A stretch of DNA of 64,000 bases from JACVRW01 sp963827065. Its GTDB lineage: Bacteria > Actinomycetota > Thermoleophilia > Solirubrobacterales > Thermoleophilaceae. Below, in pieces: positions 34,175-41,478 of this stretch (the first letter of the stretch is position 1; the number at the start of each line of letters is the position of its first letter). Where the stretch lies: assembly GCA_963827065.1 (NCBI GenBank), contig CAWGZM010000006.1, forward strand, positions 1 to 64,000, read 5' to 3'. A program made the position numbers and the translations under genes. The notes beneath the pieces are model-generated. The model saw only the letters and a list, made by a program, of their open reading frames with translations. It did not search any database and was not told the origin of the DNA.

Positions 34175-34912
34175 TCAGCCGCCGGCGCTGTCCGGGCCGC
34201 GCCGGCTCCGCAAAGGCTTGACCTCTGCGCCCTGGGGCTTGCGCCCGGTCTGCTCCGCGAGCAGCTCCTCGACCTCGGTCAGGCGGTTTGCAAGGCCGCG
34301 CATCGCGTCGGCGACCGGGTCGGGAAGGTGGATCCAGTCGGCGTCGGGGCCGGAGGGCTTTCTGCCGTCCACGCGAACCGGGTGGCCGGGATTGCCGACC
34401 ACGGTGGAGTTGGGCGGCACGTCGTGGATCACGACCGAGTTCGCCCCGATCTTCGAGCCCGCGCCCACGTCGATCGGGCCGAGCAGCTTCGAGCCCGCGC
34501 CGATCATCACCTCGTCGCCCACCGTCGGGTGGCGCTTGCCGCGCGCGAAGCCCGTGCCTCCGAGCGTCACCCCTTGATACATCGTCACGTGGTCGCCGAC
34601 CTCGGCCGTCTCGCCGATCACGACCCCCGAGCCGTGGTCGATGAAGAGGCCGCGTCCGATCGTCGCGGCCGGGTGGATCTCGATCCCGGTTAGGACGCGC
34701 GTGATGTTCGCGAGCACGCGCGGCAGCAGTGGCACGCCGGCGTGGTGCAGTGCGTGGCAGATCCGGTGGGAGAGGATCGCCTGGACGCCGCCGTAGCTGA
34801 GCAGCATCTCGACCCGGCCCACGCTGTGCGCGGCCGGATCGCGCTCCTGCGCGGCGGTCAGGTCGTCGCGCAGCTCGCGTCCCACCCGCGCGAATGTTCC
34901 CGAACCGATCAC
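34175..34912 (-). CDS. cysE: Serine O-acetyltransferase
   Basis: Makes O-acetylserine, the acceptor for sulfide in cysteine synthesis. 245 residues: N-terminal helical segment (SHRICHALHHAGVPLLPRV), then left-handed beta-helix hexapeptide repeats with GIEIHPAATIGRGLFIDHGS, GVTLGGTG, KRHPTVGDEVMIGAGSKLLG and GANSVVIHDVPPNSTVVGNP (each shorter than a repeat block), the catalytic His in IDHGS. A C-terminal tail of about 45 residues is longer than in short-type SATs. The ATG overlaps the cysK stop by 4 bp, so cysK-cysE are co-translated. Confidence 0.94.
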   Translation of the reverse strand: MIGSGTFARVGRELRDDLTAAQERDPAAHSVGRVEMLLSYGGVQAILSHRICHALHHAGVPLLPRVLANITRVLTGIEIHPAATIGRGLFIDHGSGVVIGETAEVGDHVTMYQGVTLGGTGFARGKRHPTVGDEVMIGAGSKLLGPIDVGAGSKIGANSVVIHDVPPNSTVVGNPGHPVRVDGRKPSGPDADWIHLPDPVADAMRGLANRLTEVEELLAEQTGRKPQGAEVKPLRSRRGPDSAGG

Positions 34913-35857
34913 GGCGCGAAGAAGGGCGTGCTCACGTAGCGCTCGCCCGAGTCGGGAATGATCACCGCCATCCGCTTGCCGGACATCTCCGGCCGCGAGC
35001 CGACGTGGATCGCTCCCCAGAGCGCGGCGCCTCCCGAGATGCCCGCGAGCACCCCCTCGCGGCGCGCGCAGAGGCGGGCGACCTCGAGCGCGTCCTCGTC
35101 GTCGACCGGCACGATCTCGTCGATCACGTCGCGGTTCAGGACCTCGGGCACGAAGCCGGGCCCGATGCCCTGGATCTTGTGCGGCCCGGGCTCGCCGCCC
35201 GAGAGCACGGGCGAGCTGAGCGGCTCCACGGCCACGACGTAGAGGTCCGGGTTGCGCTCCTTGAGCCGCTCGCCGCAGCCCGTGATCGTCCCCCCGGTGC
35301 CGGCACCGGCGACCAGCACGTCGACCTTGCCCTCGAGGTCGCGCCAGATCTCCTCGGCGGTGGTGCGCCGGTGGATCTCGGGATTGGCCGGATTAGAGAA
35401 CTGGTTCGGGACGTAGCAGTCACCGCGCTCGCGACAGATCCGGCGCGCCTCCTCGACCGCCTCGTTCATGCCGCCCATGGACTCGACGAGCACGACCTCG
35501 GCGCCGTAGAGGCGCAGCAGGTTCTCGCGCTCGCGGCTCATGCCCTGCGGCATCGTGATCACGAGGTCGTAGCCCTTCGCCGCGCAGACGAAGGCGAGCG
35601 CCAAGCCGGTGTTGCCGGACGTCGACTCGACGATCGTGTTGCGGCCCGGCTCGATCCGGCCCTCGGCCTCGGCGGCGTCGATCATGGAGACGCCGATGCG
35701 GTCCTTGACGCTCCCGCCGGGGTTGTAGGCCTCCAGCTTCGCGATCAGTTCGGCCCCGCAGTCCGGCGCGACTGCGCGTGAGCCGCAACATCGGGGTGTT
35801 GCCGACGAGATCGGCCAGGTTGTCCGGAATCGCGCGGGTGGGCGGGGAGACGCTCAT
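34909..35857 (-). CDS. cysK: O-acetylserine sulfhydrylase (cysteine synthase), one frameshift
   Basis: PLP enzyme forming cysteine from O-acetylserine and sulfide; partners with CysE. ATG 35857 opens PPTRAIPDNLADLVGNTPML. A frame change near 35770-35785 hides the PLP-Lys block (LIAKLEAYNPGGSVKD, readable in the second frame), after which STSGNTGLALAF, GAGTGGTITGCGERLKE, GIGPGFVPEVLN and ISGGAA are normal. About 315 residues. The single break looks like a base-call error. Upstream on the same strand are two unrelated small Lys/Arg-rich proteins. Confidence 0.92.
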
Positions 35858-35888
35858 CCGACGACGAGAGTAGCCGCCGCGGGTCGAG

Positions 35889-36329
35889 CTAGTTCTCGCC
35901 CTTGTGCGCTCCGCGCCGGTGGGTGAGGCCATCGAGCAGAACCTCGATGGGGGATTGCCGATTGGCCTGCTCGAGTTGATCGCGAATCTTGTGGACGTCG
36001 TCCGTCGTCGAGGATGCCTGGCCGGCGACCGAGCCGAGGCTGTCGGCCAGCTTCTCGAGTACGTCGGCGGTCCGCTCCAGCCCCGTCTTCGGGCCGATGC
36101 GCATCCCGAGGACCTTGCGCCGCCGCGGGAACAGCCCGCCGCGCTTGCTGCCGGCACGCCCCAGCGCAAACCCGCCGGCGAGCGCCGCCGCCACCCCCGC
36201 GGCTGCCAGCGGTCCCTTCGCCTTGCCGGCCGCCTCGGTCACGGACTCGCCGGCCTCTTTTGCCTTCGCCGCCGGCTTCGAGATCACGCCGTTCGGCGAG
36301 GCTTGCGACTTCGTCCGTGTCGCGGCCAT
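35889..36329 (-). CDS. Small basic protein with single hydrophobic segment (paralogue 1)
   Basis: 146 residues. Lys/Ala-rich N-terminus (AAKAKEAGESVTEAAGKAKG), one Gly/Ala-rich hydrophobic stretch (PLAAAGVAAALAGGFALG), then RRRKVLGMRIGPKTGLERTA and an amphipathic helix (ADVLEKLADSLGSVAGQ). It shares the layout hydrophobic stretch, R-R-R/Q-R-K-V-L-G-(I/M)-x-(I/V), helix with the gene just upstream at 36334, so the two are paralogues. Separated from it by 4 bp. Role unknown; the make-up suggests a membrane-anchored scaffold or nucleoid/gas-vesicle-type accessory protein, without proof. Confidence 0.65.
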   Translation of the reverse strand: MAATRTKSQASPNGVISKPAAKAKEAGESVTEAAGKAKGPLAAAGVAAALAGGFALGRAGSKRGGLFPRRRKVLGMRIGPKTGLERTADVLEKLADSLGSVAGQASSTTDDVHKIRDQLEQANRQSPIEVLLDGLTHRRGAHKGEN

Positions 36330-36333
36330 CGTG

Positions 36334-36990
36334 CTAGTCCAGGATCTTGCCGATGCGCTCGGCCTGGTCGGCGACGCGCTCCATGTCCTTGGACACGGTC
36401 TTCGTCGTCTGCCCGAGCTGCTTGCTCGCCTTGCCGACCGTCTTCGCCATCGACTTGACGTCGATCTCCGGCCGGCTGATCGAACGCGGCACCGGGATGC
36501 CCAGCACCTTGCGCTGACGCGAGCGCGAGCGGATCAGCATCCCGCCGGCAACGCCGGCGGCGGTGGCGCCGACCGCGACGGCGGGGCCCTTCGCCTTGCT
36601 GGCGACGTCCTTCACCGTGCCGACGAAGCCATTCCTCCCGTTGCTGCGGCTCTGTGTGCTGCGGTTGCTGGAGCTGCGGCTCGTGCTCCGCTTCGCGGTC
36701 GAGCCGCTCGAGCGCTTCGAGCCGTTGCTCGAGCGCGCCGAAGCGCTGCGCGACGATCCACTGCGCGCCGACCCGCTACGTGAAGTCTTGGCCTTGGCCC
36801 CCGACGAGCTGGCGCGCGCCGTGCTCTTCGACGCGGCGCCCCTCGAGCCGGAGCTCTTCGACGCAGAACTCTTCGACCCCGACCCGTTTGTCGACCCGCT
36901 CTTGCGTTGCCTACTACTCGATGCCTTCTTCGCGGCCAATGCTCCATCCCTGTTCGCTCGAGGCCATACCTGTGAGTAGGTCCTACCCAT
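36334..36990 (-). CDS. Ser/Lys/Arg-rich low-complexity membrane-anchored protein (paralogue 2)
   Basis: About 218 residues from ATG 36990. The first 110 are almost only Ser, Lys, Arg, Gly, Ala and Thr (for example STNGSGSKSSASKSSGSRG), a disordered, strongly basic tail like those of DNA-binding histone-like proteins. Then FVGTVKDVASKAKGPAVAVG, a Gly/Ala membrane-like stretch (AAGVAGGMLI) and RQRKVLGIPVPRSISRPE followed by an amphipathic helix (KTVGKASKQLGQTTKTVSKD). The second half aligns with the downstream 146-residue protein. First gene of a minus-strand run leading into cysK-cysE. Confidence 0.65.
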   Translation of the reverse strand: MGRTYSQVWPRANRDGALAAKKASSSRQRKSGSTNGSGSKSSASKSSGSRGAASKSTARASSSGAKAKTSRSGSARSGSSRSASARSSNGSKRSSGSTAKRSTSRSSSNRSTQSRSNGRNGFVGTVKDVASKAKGPAVAVGATAAGVAGGMLIRSRSRQRKVLGIPVPRSISRPEIDVKSMAKTVGKASKQLGQTTKTVSKDMERVADQAERIGKILD

Positions 36991-37067
36991 CGTAACCGCT
37001 GCTAATCCCGTAGATCGAGTGCGCAAGCAGCCGCCCAGCCCCCCTCGGACGCAGTTAGCCTACGCCG

Positions 37068-37691
37068 ATGCCGGACCGCTTTTCGAGCGGCAGGTTGGAA
37101 GCGTTCAGCGACGGCGTCTTCGCGATCGCCGCGACCCTGCTCGTCCTCGAGATCGGCGTACCGGAGAGCGGCTACGACGACCTCTGGCAGGCGATCCGCG
37201 ACCAGTGGCCGTCGTACCTCGCGTATACGACGAGCTTTTTCACCATCGGGGGCCTGTGGACGGCGCACCATGGCCTCTTCAGGCGCCTCGAGTCTGCGGA
37301 CGGCACCCTGATGCGCCTCAACCTGGTGCTCCTGTGGGCGGTCGCGTTTCTGCCCTTTCCGACCGACCTCACGGCCGAGGCATTGCGACTCGAGAGCGAC
37401 GTTCCGGAGCGCACCGCCGTGCTGTTCTACGGCGGCACGCTGCTTCTGATCTCGGTGTTGATCACCGCGATGACGATCTACGGCGCCCGCAGGCGCGGCC
37501 TGATGAAAGAAGGTGTGCAGATCGAGGAGCTGAAGCGGCTCGGGGCACGCACGAAGCCGGCGCCTCCCTTCTACGTCGCGATCCTGATACTCGCGCTGCT
37601 GGCGCCGCGAGCAGCCGTCTGGATGTTCCTGATCGTGGCGCTCACCACCGTGCTCGTGCCCGACAGGCCGAAGCGGCCACGCGAGGGCTAG
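37068..37691 (+). CDS. TMEM175-family (DUF1211) membrane protein, putative K+ channel
   Basis: 207 residues. The family signature RLEAFSDGVFAIAATLLVLE is at the N-terminus, with six hydrophobic spans in all (SYLAYTTSFFTIGGLWTAHH, LMRLNLVLLWAVAFLPFPTDL, VLFYGGTLLLISVLITAMTI, YVAILILALLAPRAAVWMFL). Bacterial homologues form tetrameric potassium-permeable channels. The F-S-D-x-x-x-x-I selectivity residues are present. No neighbour suggests a specific task. Confidence 0.85.
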   Translation: MPDRFSSGRLEAFSDGVFAIAATLLVLEIGVPESGYDDLWQAIRDQWPSYLAYTTSFFTIGGLWTAHHGLFRRLESADGTLMRLNLVLLWAVAFLPFPTDLTAEALRLESDVPERTAVLFYGGTLLLISVLITAMTIYGARRRGLMKEGVQIEELKRLGARTKPAPPFYVAILILALLAPRAAVWMFLIVALTTVLVPDRPKRPREG

Positions 37692-37904
37692 GCCACCCCT
37701 AGACGTGGCTCTTCAGCCAGCTGAGCCCCGCGGGGCCGAACAGGACTCGACCCGGCGTCGGACTGACGAAATCGAGGATGTGGCAGCGGTGACGATGCAG
37801 TCGACCCATCGCGTCGACGAGGTCCGCACACTTGAGACCCTCTACGGCCGACGCACGGTCCATCGAGATGAGTGCATTTCGTTCGGCCGGTCCTGTGGTG
37901 TGGC
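37692..37904. other. Intergenic, nothing recognised
   Basis: 213 bp between convergent genes (TMEM175 ends at 37691, DUF2007 ends at 37905). ORFs here on both strands have no recognisable features and I see no hairpin strong enough to name as a terminator. Confidence 0.5.
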
Positions 37905-38129
37905 TTATCGGGGTCCCTGCAGGATCTCGCGGGCGTCGTGCGCGTCCCGGGGGCTGACCACAATGTTGTATGGCCCCACGGTCCCCAGGCCGTCACCTGC
38001 CCCGGCCCCGCGGTTGGTCAACTGGGGCACGCACTCGATGCCGGCGGTACGCAGGAGCGAGCAGAGCAGCTCGGCCTCGGGCTCGCTACCGGCGACCTCA
38101 ACTACGACCCAGTCGTCGCGGCGAGCCAT
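37905..38129 (-). CDS. DUF2007-like small signal-transduction protein
   Basis: 74 residues from ATG 38129 (an ATG at 38135 adds two). WVVVEVAGSEPEAELLCSLL, GIECVPQLTNRG and YNIVVSPRDAHDAREIL match the DUF2007 pattern, a ferredoxin-like fold reading out neighbouring PII-like signals. It lies alone: 165 bp from the redoxin gene, both on the minus strand. Ligand unknown. Confidence 0.7.
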   Translation of the reverse strand: MARRDDWVVVEVAGSEPEAELLCSLLRTAGIECVPQLTNRGAGAGDGLGTVGPYNIVVSPRDAHDAREILQGPR

Positions 38130-38293
38130 CGTCAACCCCCTGACACGGGACCAGCGCCGCGATCCTGTGGCTGCACGCCCCCGATCGGTCTGCGACTGCG
38201 GTCTTTCGGTCCGGCCAACGCGTGGCGGGCACGCGACGGCGGAGGTGGGTGAGGTTCTCCGGCGGGATGGTTGGTCACGAGTGTCGCCATCGC

Positions 38294-39205
38294 TTACCCG
38301 AACGTGAACGCGTACGCCTCGGTGCCGGGCTCGAGGAACGTGATCGTCAGCGTTCGCTCGCGGACTGCGTCGTGCTCGCGCACGAGCTGGTACATCCGGC
38401 CGTCCTGGAGCAGGCCGTTTCCGTCCTCGTCGACGTCCACGCCGTGTGACGGGCCCGGAGCCTCACCGTCGAGCAGCACGCGGAAGGGGATCGACGCTCG
38501 CGCGCCGGGAGACAGCACGAGATGCGCGTCGCGCGCCTGGAAGCGGAAGGCGATGCTGCCGCCGGCCTCGTCGAGCACGACGTTCTCGGCCCCGATCGTC
38601 CACTCGCCGGCGAGCGCCCAGTGGTTCAAGGGCGGGGGCCCCTGTGATGCGAGCCGCTCACCGCGCGCGCGGCCGAGATAGGTCTCCGGCGTGCCCAGCT
38701 GGTCCCAGTCGGCCGCCGCCTCGACACCGACCCCCTCGACAGGGGCGGGGTCGCGCTCGACGCCGAGCAGGCGCTGGATGACGCGCTCCGACTCCTCGTA
38801 GCGCCCCTCGCCGAAGTGCTGGTCGCGGATGACGCCCTCCCTGTCGACGAAGTAGAGCGCCGGCCAGTAGCGGTTGGTGAACGCGCTCCAGATCGCGTAG
38901 TCGTTGTCGAGCGCGACCGGGTAGTCGATCGCCCGCTCCTTCGTCGCCTGCCGCACCAGCTCGATGTCGTGCTCGAATGAGAACTCCGGCGTGTGCACCC
39001 CGAGCACGACCAGCCCGTCGTCCCGGTAGGCCCGCGACCACGCGCGGACGTACGGCTCCTGGCGCAGCCAGTTGATACACGTCAGCGTCCAGAAGTTCAC
39101 CAGCACCACCTGCCCGCGCAGCTCGGCGGGGCCGAGCGGCTCGGAGTTGAGCCACTCGGTCGCCCCACCGAGCGAGGGCATGTGCAGCCGCTCGAAGACG
39201 GTCAT
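38294..39205 (-). CDS. Redoxin-domain protein with DipZ-type C-terminal domain, no CxxC
   Basis: 303 residues. The thioredoxin-like half has VVLVNFWTLTCINWLRQEP, where DsbE/TlpA relatives carry C-x-x-C but this one has only C-I-N-W, then VVLGVHTPEFSFEHD and YWPALYFVDREG. The C-terminal half (about 175-303: WALAGEWTIGAENVVLDEAG, AYAFTFG) matches the carbohydrate-binding-like domain of DipZ/CcdA fusions. A one-cysteine site suggests peroxiredoxin-like or non-redox use. Its ATG directly follows the stop of the epoxide hydrolase upstream (no spacing). Confidence 0.8.
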   Translation of the reverse strand: MTVFERLHMPSLGGATEWLNSEPLGPAELRGQVVLVNFWTLTCINWLRQEPYVRAWSRAYRDDGLVVLGVHTPEFSFEHDIELVRQATKERAIDYPVALDNDYAIWSAFTNRYWPALYFVDREGVIRDQHFGEGRYEESERVIQRLLGVERDPAPVEGVGVEAAADWDQLGTPETYLGRARGERLASQGPPPLNHWALAGEWTIGAENVVLDEAGGSIAFRFQARDAHLVLSPGARASIPFRVLLDGEAPGPSHGVDVDEDGNGLLQDGRMYQLVREHDAVRERTLTITFLEPGTEAYAFTFG

Positions 39206-40459
39206 CTACCGAAGCGACCTGAAGCCCGCGCGAACCTCTTCGCAGAACAGCTGCGGCTCCTCCCAGGCGGCGAAGTGGCCGCCCCGGTCGACCTCGTTGA
39301 AGTAGGCGAGGCCGGGGTAGACCGCCTCGGCCCAGCTGCGCGGGGTGGCCCAGATCTCGCCGGGGAACGTCGTGAAGCCGACCGGAACCGAGACCGCCGG
39401 AGGAGGCTGGCCGCTCGCAAGCGCTGCGGCCAGCGCTCGTCCGTCCTCCCAGTACGACCGGGCCGCCGACGCGCCGGTGCCGGTCAGCCAGTACAGCGTG
39501 ATGTTGTCGACGATGGTGTCCCGGGTGAGATTGCCCACGGGCTCGCCGTCGACGAACGCGCGGGAGATCTTGTAGTAGCTGTCCGTGTCGTGGTCGAGCA
39601 TCCAGGCCGCCAGCGCGACGGGTGAATCCAGCAGGGCGTAGCCGATCGTCTGCGGCCGCGTTGCCATCTCGAGGAAGTAGCCGAAGCCGTCTTCCCTGAA
39701 CGTCGCGACCGCCTCGGCCGCTGCGCGTTCCTGTTCGGATTCCTTGGGCAGTTGATCGCCGATTGCGAGCACCGCCGTGAGCAGGTTCAGGTGGTAGCCG
39801 ACCAAACCCTCGACCGCCTGGCGACCCATCAGGTCCGTAACGAGGGCACCCACGTCGCCGCCCTGGGCGACGTAGCGGGTGTAGCCGAGGCGGTGCATCA
39901 GCTCCGCCCACGCGCGTGCGGTGCGGGCGGCGTCCCAGCCGAGCTCGGCCGGCTCACCGGAGAAGCCGTAGCCGGGCAGGGACGGCAGCACCAGGTGGAA
40001 TGCGTCCTCGGGGGTGCCGCCGTGAGCGGTCGGGTCGGTCAGCGGACCGACGGTCTCCAGCAGCTCGATGACCGAGCCGGGCCAGCCATGCGTCATGATC
40101 AGCGGCAACGCGTCCTCGTGCGGCGACCGGACGTGGATGAAGTGGATCTCGACCCCGTCGATCTGCGTCGTGAATTGCGGCAGCGCGTTCAGTCTCGCCT
40201 CGCACTTGCGCCAGTCGTACTCGGTCGTCCAGTAGCGGGCGAGCTCCTTCATCGTGGCGAGTTGCACGCCCTGGGAGCGGTCGTCGACCAACTCGCCGGA
40301 CGGCCAGCGCGTCGCTTCGATGCGACGACGCAGCTCAGCGAGGTCCTCTTCGGGAATCTCGACCTGGAAAGGACGTACGTCTGTGCCGGTCTCGGCGGCA
40401 GTACCCACGACAACCTCCGCTTCGGGAGTGGACGCTGAGCTCACGAGGATCTCCTTCAA
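39206..40459 (-). CDS. Epoxide hydrolase (EHN-domain alpha/beta hydrolase)
   Basis: 417 residues; hydrolyses epoxides to diols. The N-terminal EHN domain opens VRPFQVEIPEEDLAELRRRI and contains WRKCEARLNALPQF. The oxyanion-hole motif is HGWPGS, the nucleophile elbow GGDVGALVTDLMG places the catalytic Asp, the lid Tyr may be in YWEDGRAL, and the catalytic His is in VDRGGHFAAWEEP. A microsomal-EH-like type. Stop and redoxin start are back to back (TAGATG). An inverted repeat lies 53-73 bp upstream of the start. Confidence 0.9.
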   Translation of the reverse strand: MKEILVSSASTPEAEVVVGTAAETGTDVRPFQVEIPEEDLAELRRRIEATRWPSGELVDDRSQGVQLATMKELARYWTTEYDWRKCEARLNALPQFTTQIDGVEIHFIHVRSPHEDALPLIMTHGWPGSVIELLETVGPLTDPTAHGGTPEDAFHLVLPSLPGYGFSGEPAELGWDAARTARAWAELMHRLGYTRYVAQGGDVGALVTDLMGRQAVEGLVGYHLNLLTAVLAIGDQLPKESEQERAAAEAVATFREDGFGYFLEMATRPQTIGYALLDSPVALAAWMLDHDTDSYYKISRAFVDGEPVGNLTRDTIVDNITLYWLTGTGASAARSYWEDGRALAAALASGQPPPAVSVPVGFTTFPGEIWATPRSWAEAVYPGLAYFNEVDRGGHFAAWEEPQLFCEEVRAGFRSLR

Positions 40460-40511
40460 GAGCTCCCTCGGACGCCTCCCCGCGAAGCCAGAGACCCTAC
40501 TCCTCGGAGGC

Positions 40512-40532
40512 GTGAGGTGAGATCACCCTCAC
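40512..40532. promoter_or_regulatory. Inverted repeat upstream of epoxide hydrolase
   Basis: GTGAGGTGA-GA-TCACCCTCAC: inner arms GGTGA/TCACC are perfect around GA, and outer arms match with a one-base offset. About 53 bp ahead of the start at 40459, a position typical of a TetR-like operator. No adjacent TetR gene; the nearest regulator is the Rrf2 gene at 40675. Confidence 0.35.
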
Positions 40533-40674
40533 CGGTGTTGCTGCTGCTCTCGATGCAAGACGAGCACCGCCCGACATGCCCGGCGGACTAAATCCTTCCG
40601 CGTGGTTGCCCAACTCTCGGCAGACGACTAGACCACCGTGGCTGCAGACGAGAAGCCGCGGCGGAAACGCGCAA

Positions 40675-41076
40675 TCAGATGTAGTACATCGGCGCGGTCG
40701 CCGACTGCGCGTCGCGCTCCGCGACCGCCGCGATCGTCGTCGCGCCGAGCACGTTCTTGACCGCCTCGACCGCATCCGTCCACACGGGGCCTGAGGCGGT
40801 GGCGTCGGTGCCGAGCTCGCCCTCCAGCAGCTCGACGACCTCGAGCACGGTGACCTCGTCGGGGGCGCGGGCGAACGAGTAGCCGCCCTTAACCCCGCGC
40901 TGCGACTGCAGGATGCCGGCCCGGCGCAGTGTCGCGAAGAGGCCCTCCAGGAACTGCACCGGGATGTCGCGCGCCCGCGCGATTTCGCCGATGGGGACCG
41001 GTGCCGCCCCGCCCCGGCGCGCGAGCTCGCTGAGCGCGCGCACGGCATAGGGCGATTTGGTCGTTATCACCAGCAA
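40675..41076 (-). CDS. Rrf2-family transcriptional regulator without Fe-S cysteines
   Basis: 133 residues from TTG 41076 (GTG 41070 is the alternative). VITTKSPYAVRALSELARRG, ARDIPVQFLEGLFATLRRAG and LQSQRGVKGGYSFA are the Rrf2 winged helix. There is no cysteine anywhere, so unlike IscR, NsrR or RsrR it cannot carry a cluster and is of the CymR kind, a regulator of cysteine metabolism that acts with CysK in Bacillus. cysK-cysE lies 5 kb off. Divergent from vanZ with about 18 bp between starts. Confidence 0.85.
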   Translation of the reverse strand: MLVITTKSPYAVRALSELARRGGAAPVPIGEIARARDIPVQFLEGLFATLRRAGILQSQRGVKGGYSFARAPDEVTVLEVVELLEGELGTDATASGPVWTDAVEAVKNVLGATTIAAVAERDAQSATAPMYYI

Positions 41077-41094
41077 GGGTTGTGACTCTACGGT

Positions 41095-41478
41095 ATGGAC
41101 ATGCCGCCGCTCCGGCGCCCTGATCTCTGGCTCCCGCCGCTGGTGCTGATGGCGGCGATCTTCTACTTCTCGGCACAGCCGAGCCTCGAGATCGGGCTCG
41201 GGCCGCTCGAGTTGGTCGGGCGCAAGCTCGTCCACTTCGGCGAATACGCCCTGCTCTGCCTGCTCTGGTGGCGCGCGTTGAAGCCGGGGCTCGGCTCGAG
41301 CCGGGCCGCGCTCGTCGCGCTCCTCCTTGCGAGCGCCTACGCCGCGACGGACGAGCTGCACCAGACCTTCGTCGAGGGCCGGCACGGCACGCCCGTCGAC
41401 TGGATGATCGACACGGCGGGAGCCGCGCTCATGGCGCTGCTGTTGCGCTCGGGGCTGCGGCGCCGGACGGCAGCCTGA
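41095..41478 (+). CDS. VanZ-family membrane protein
   Basis: 127 residues with four hydrophobic spans (LWLPPLVLMAAIFYFSAQP, HFGEYALLCLLWWRAL, AALVALLLASAYAATDELHQ, IDTAGAALMALLL). The VanZ spine is visible: FYFSAQPS, KLVHFGEYALL, DELHQTF and PVDWMIDTAG. Family members give mild lipopeptide or glycopeptide tolerance, mechanism unknown. Stop overlaps the histidine kinase ATG by one base (TGATG). Confidence 0.87.
   Translation: MDMPPLRRPDLWLPPLVLMAAIFYFSAQPSLEIGLGPLELVGRKLVHFGEYALLCLLWWRALKPGLGSSRAALVALLLASAYAATDELHQTFVEGRHGTPVDWMIDTAGAALMALLLRSGLRRRTAA

Noticed and set aside
37688..37996. 102-codon minus-strand ORF after the TMEM175 gene
   Set aside because: Overlaps the DUF2007 gene in another frame, has no features, and shows antisense-like composition.
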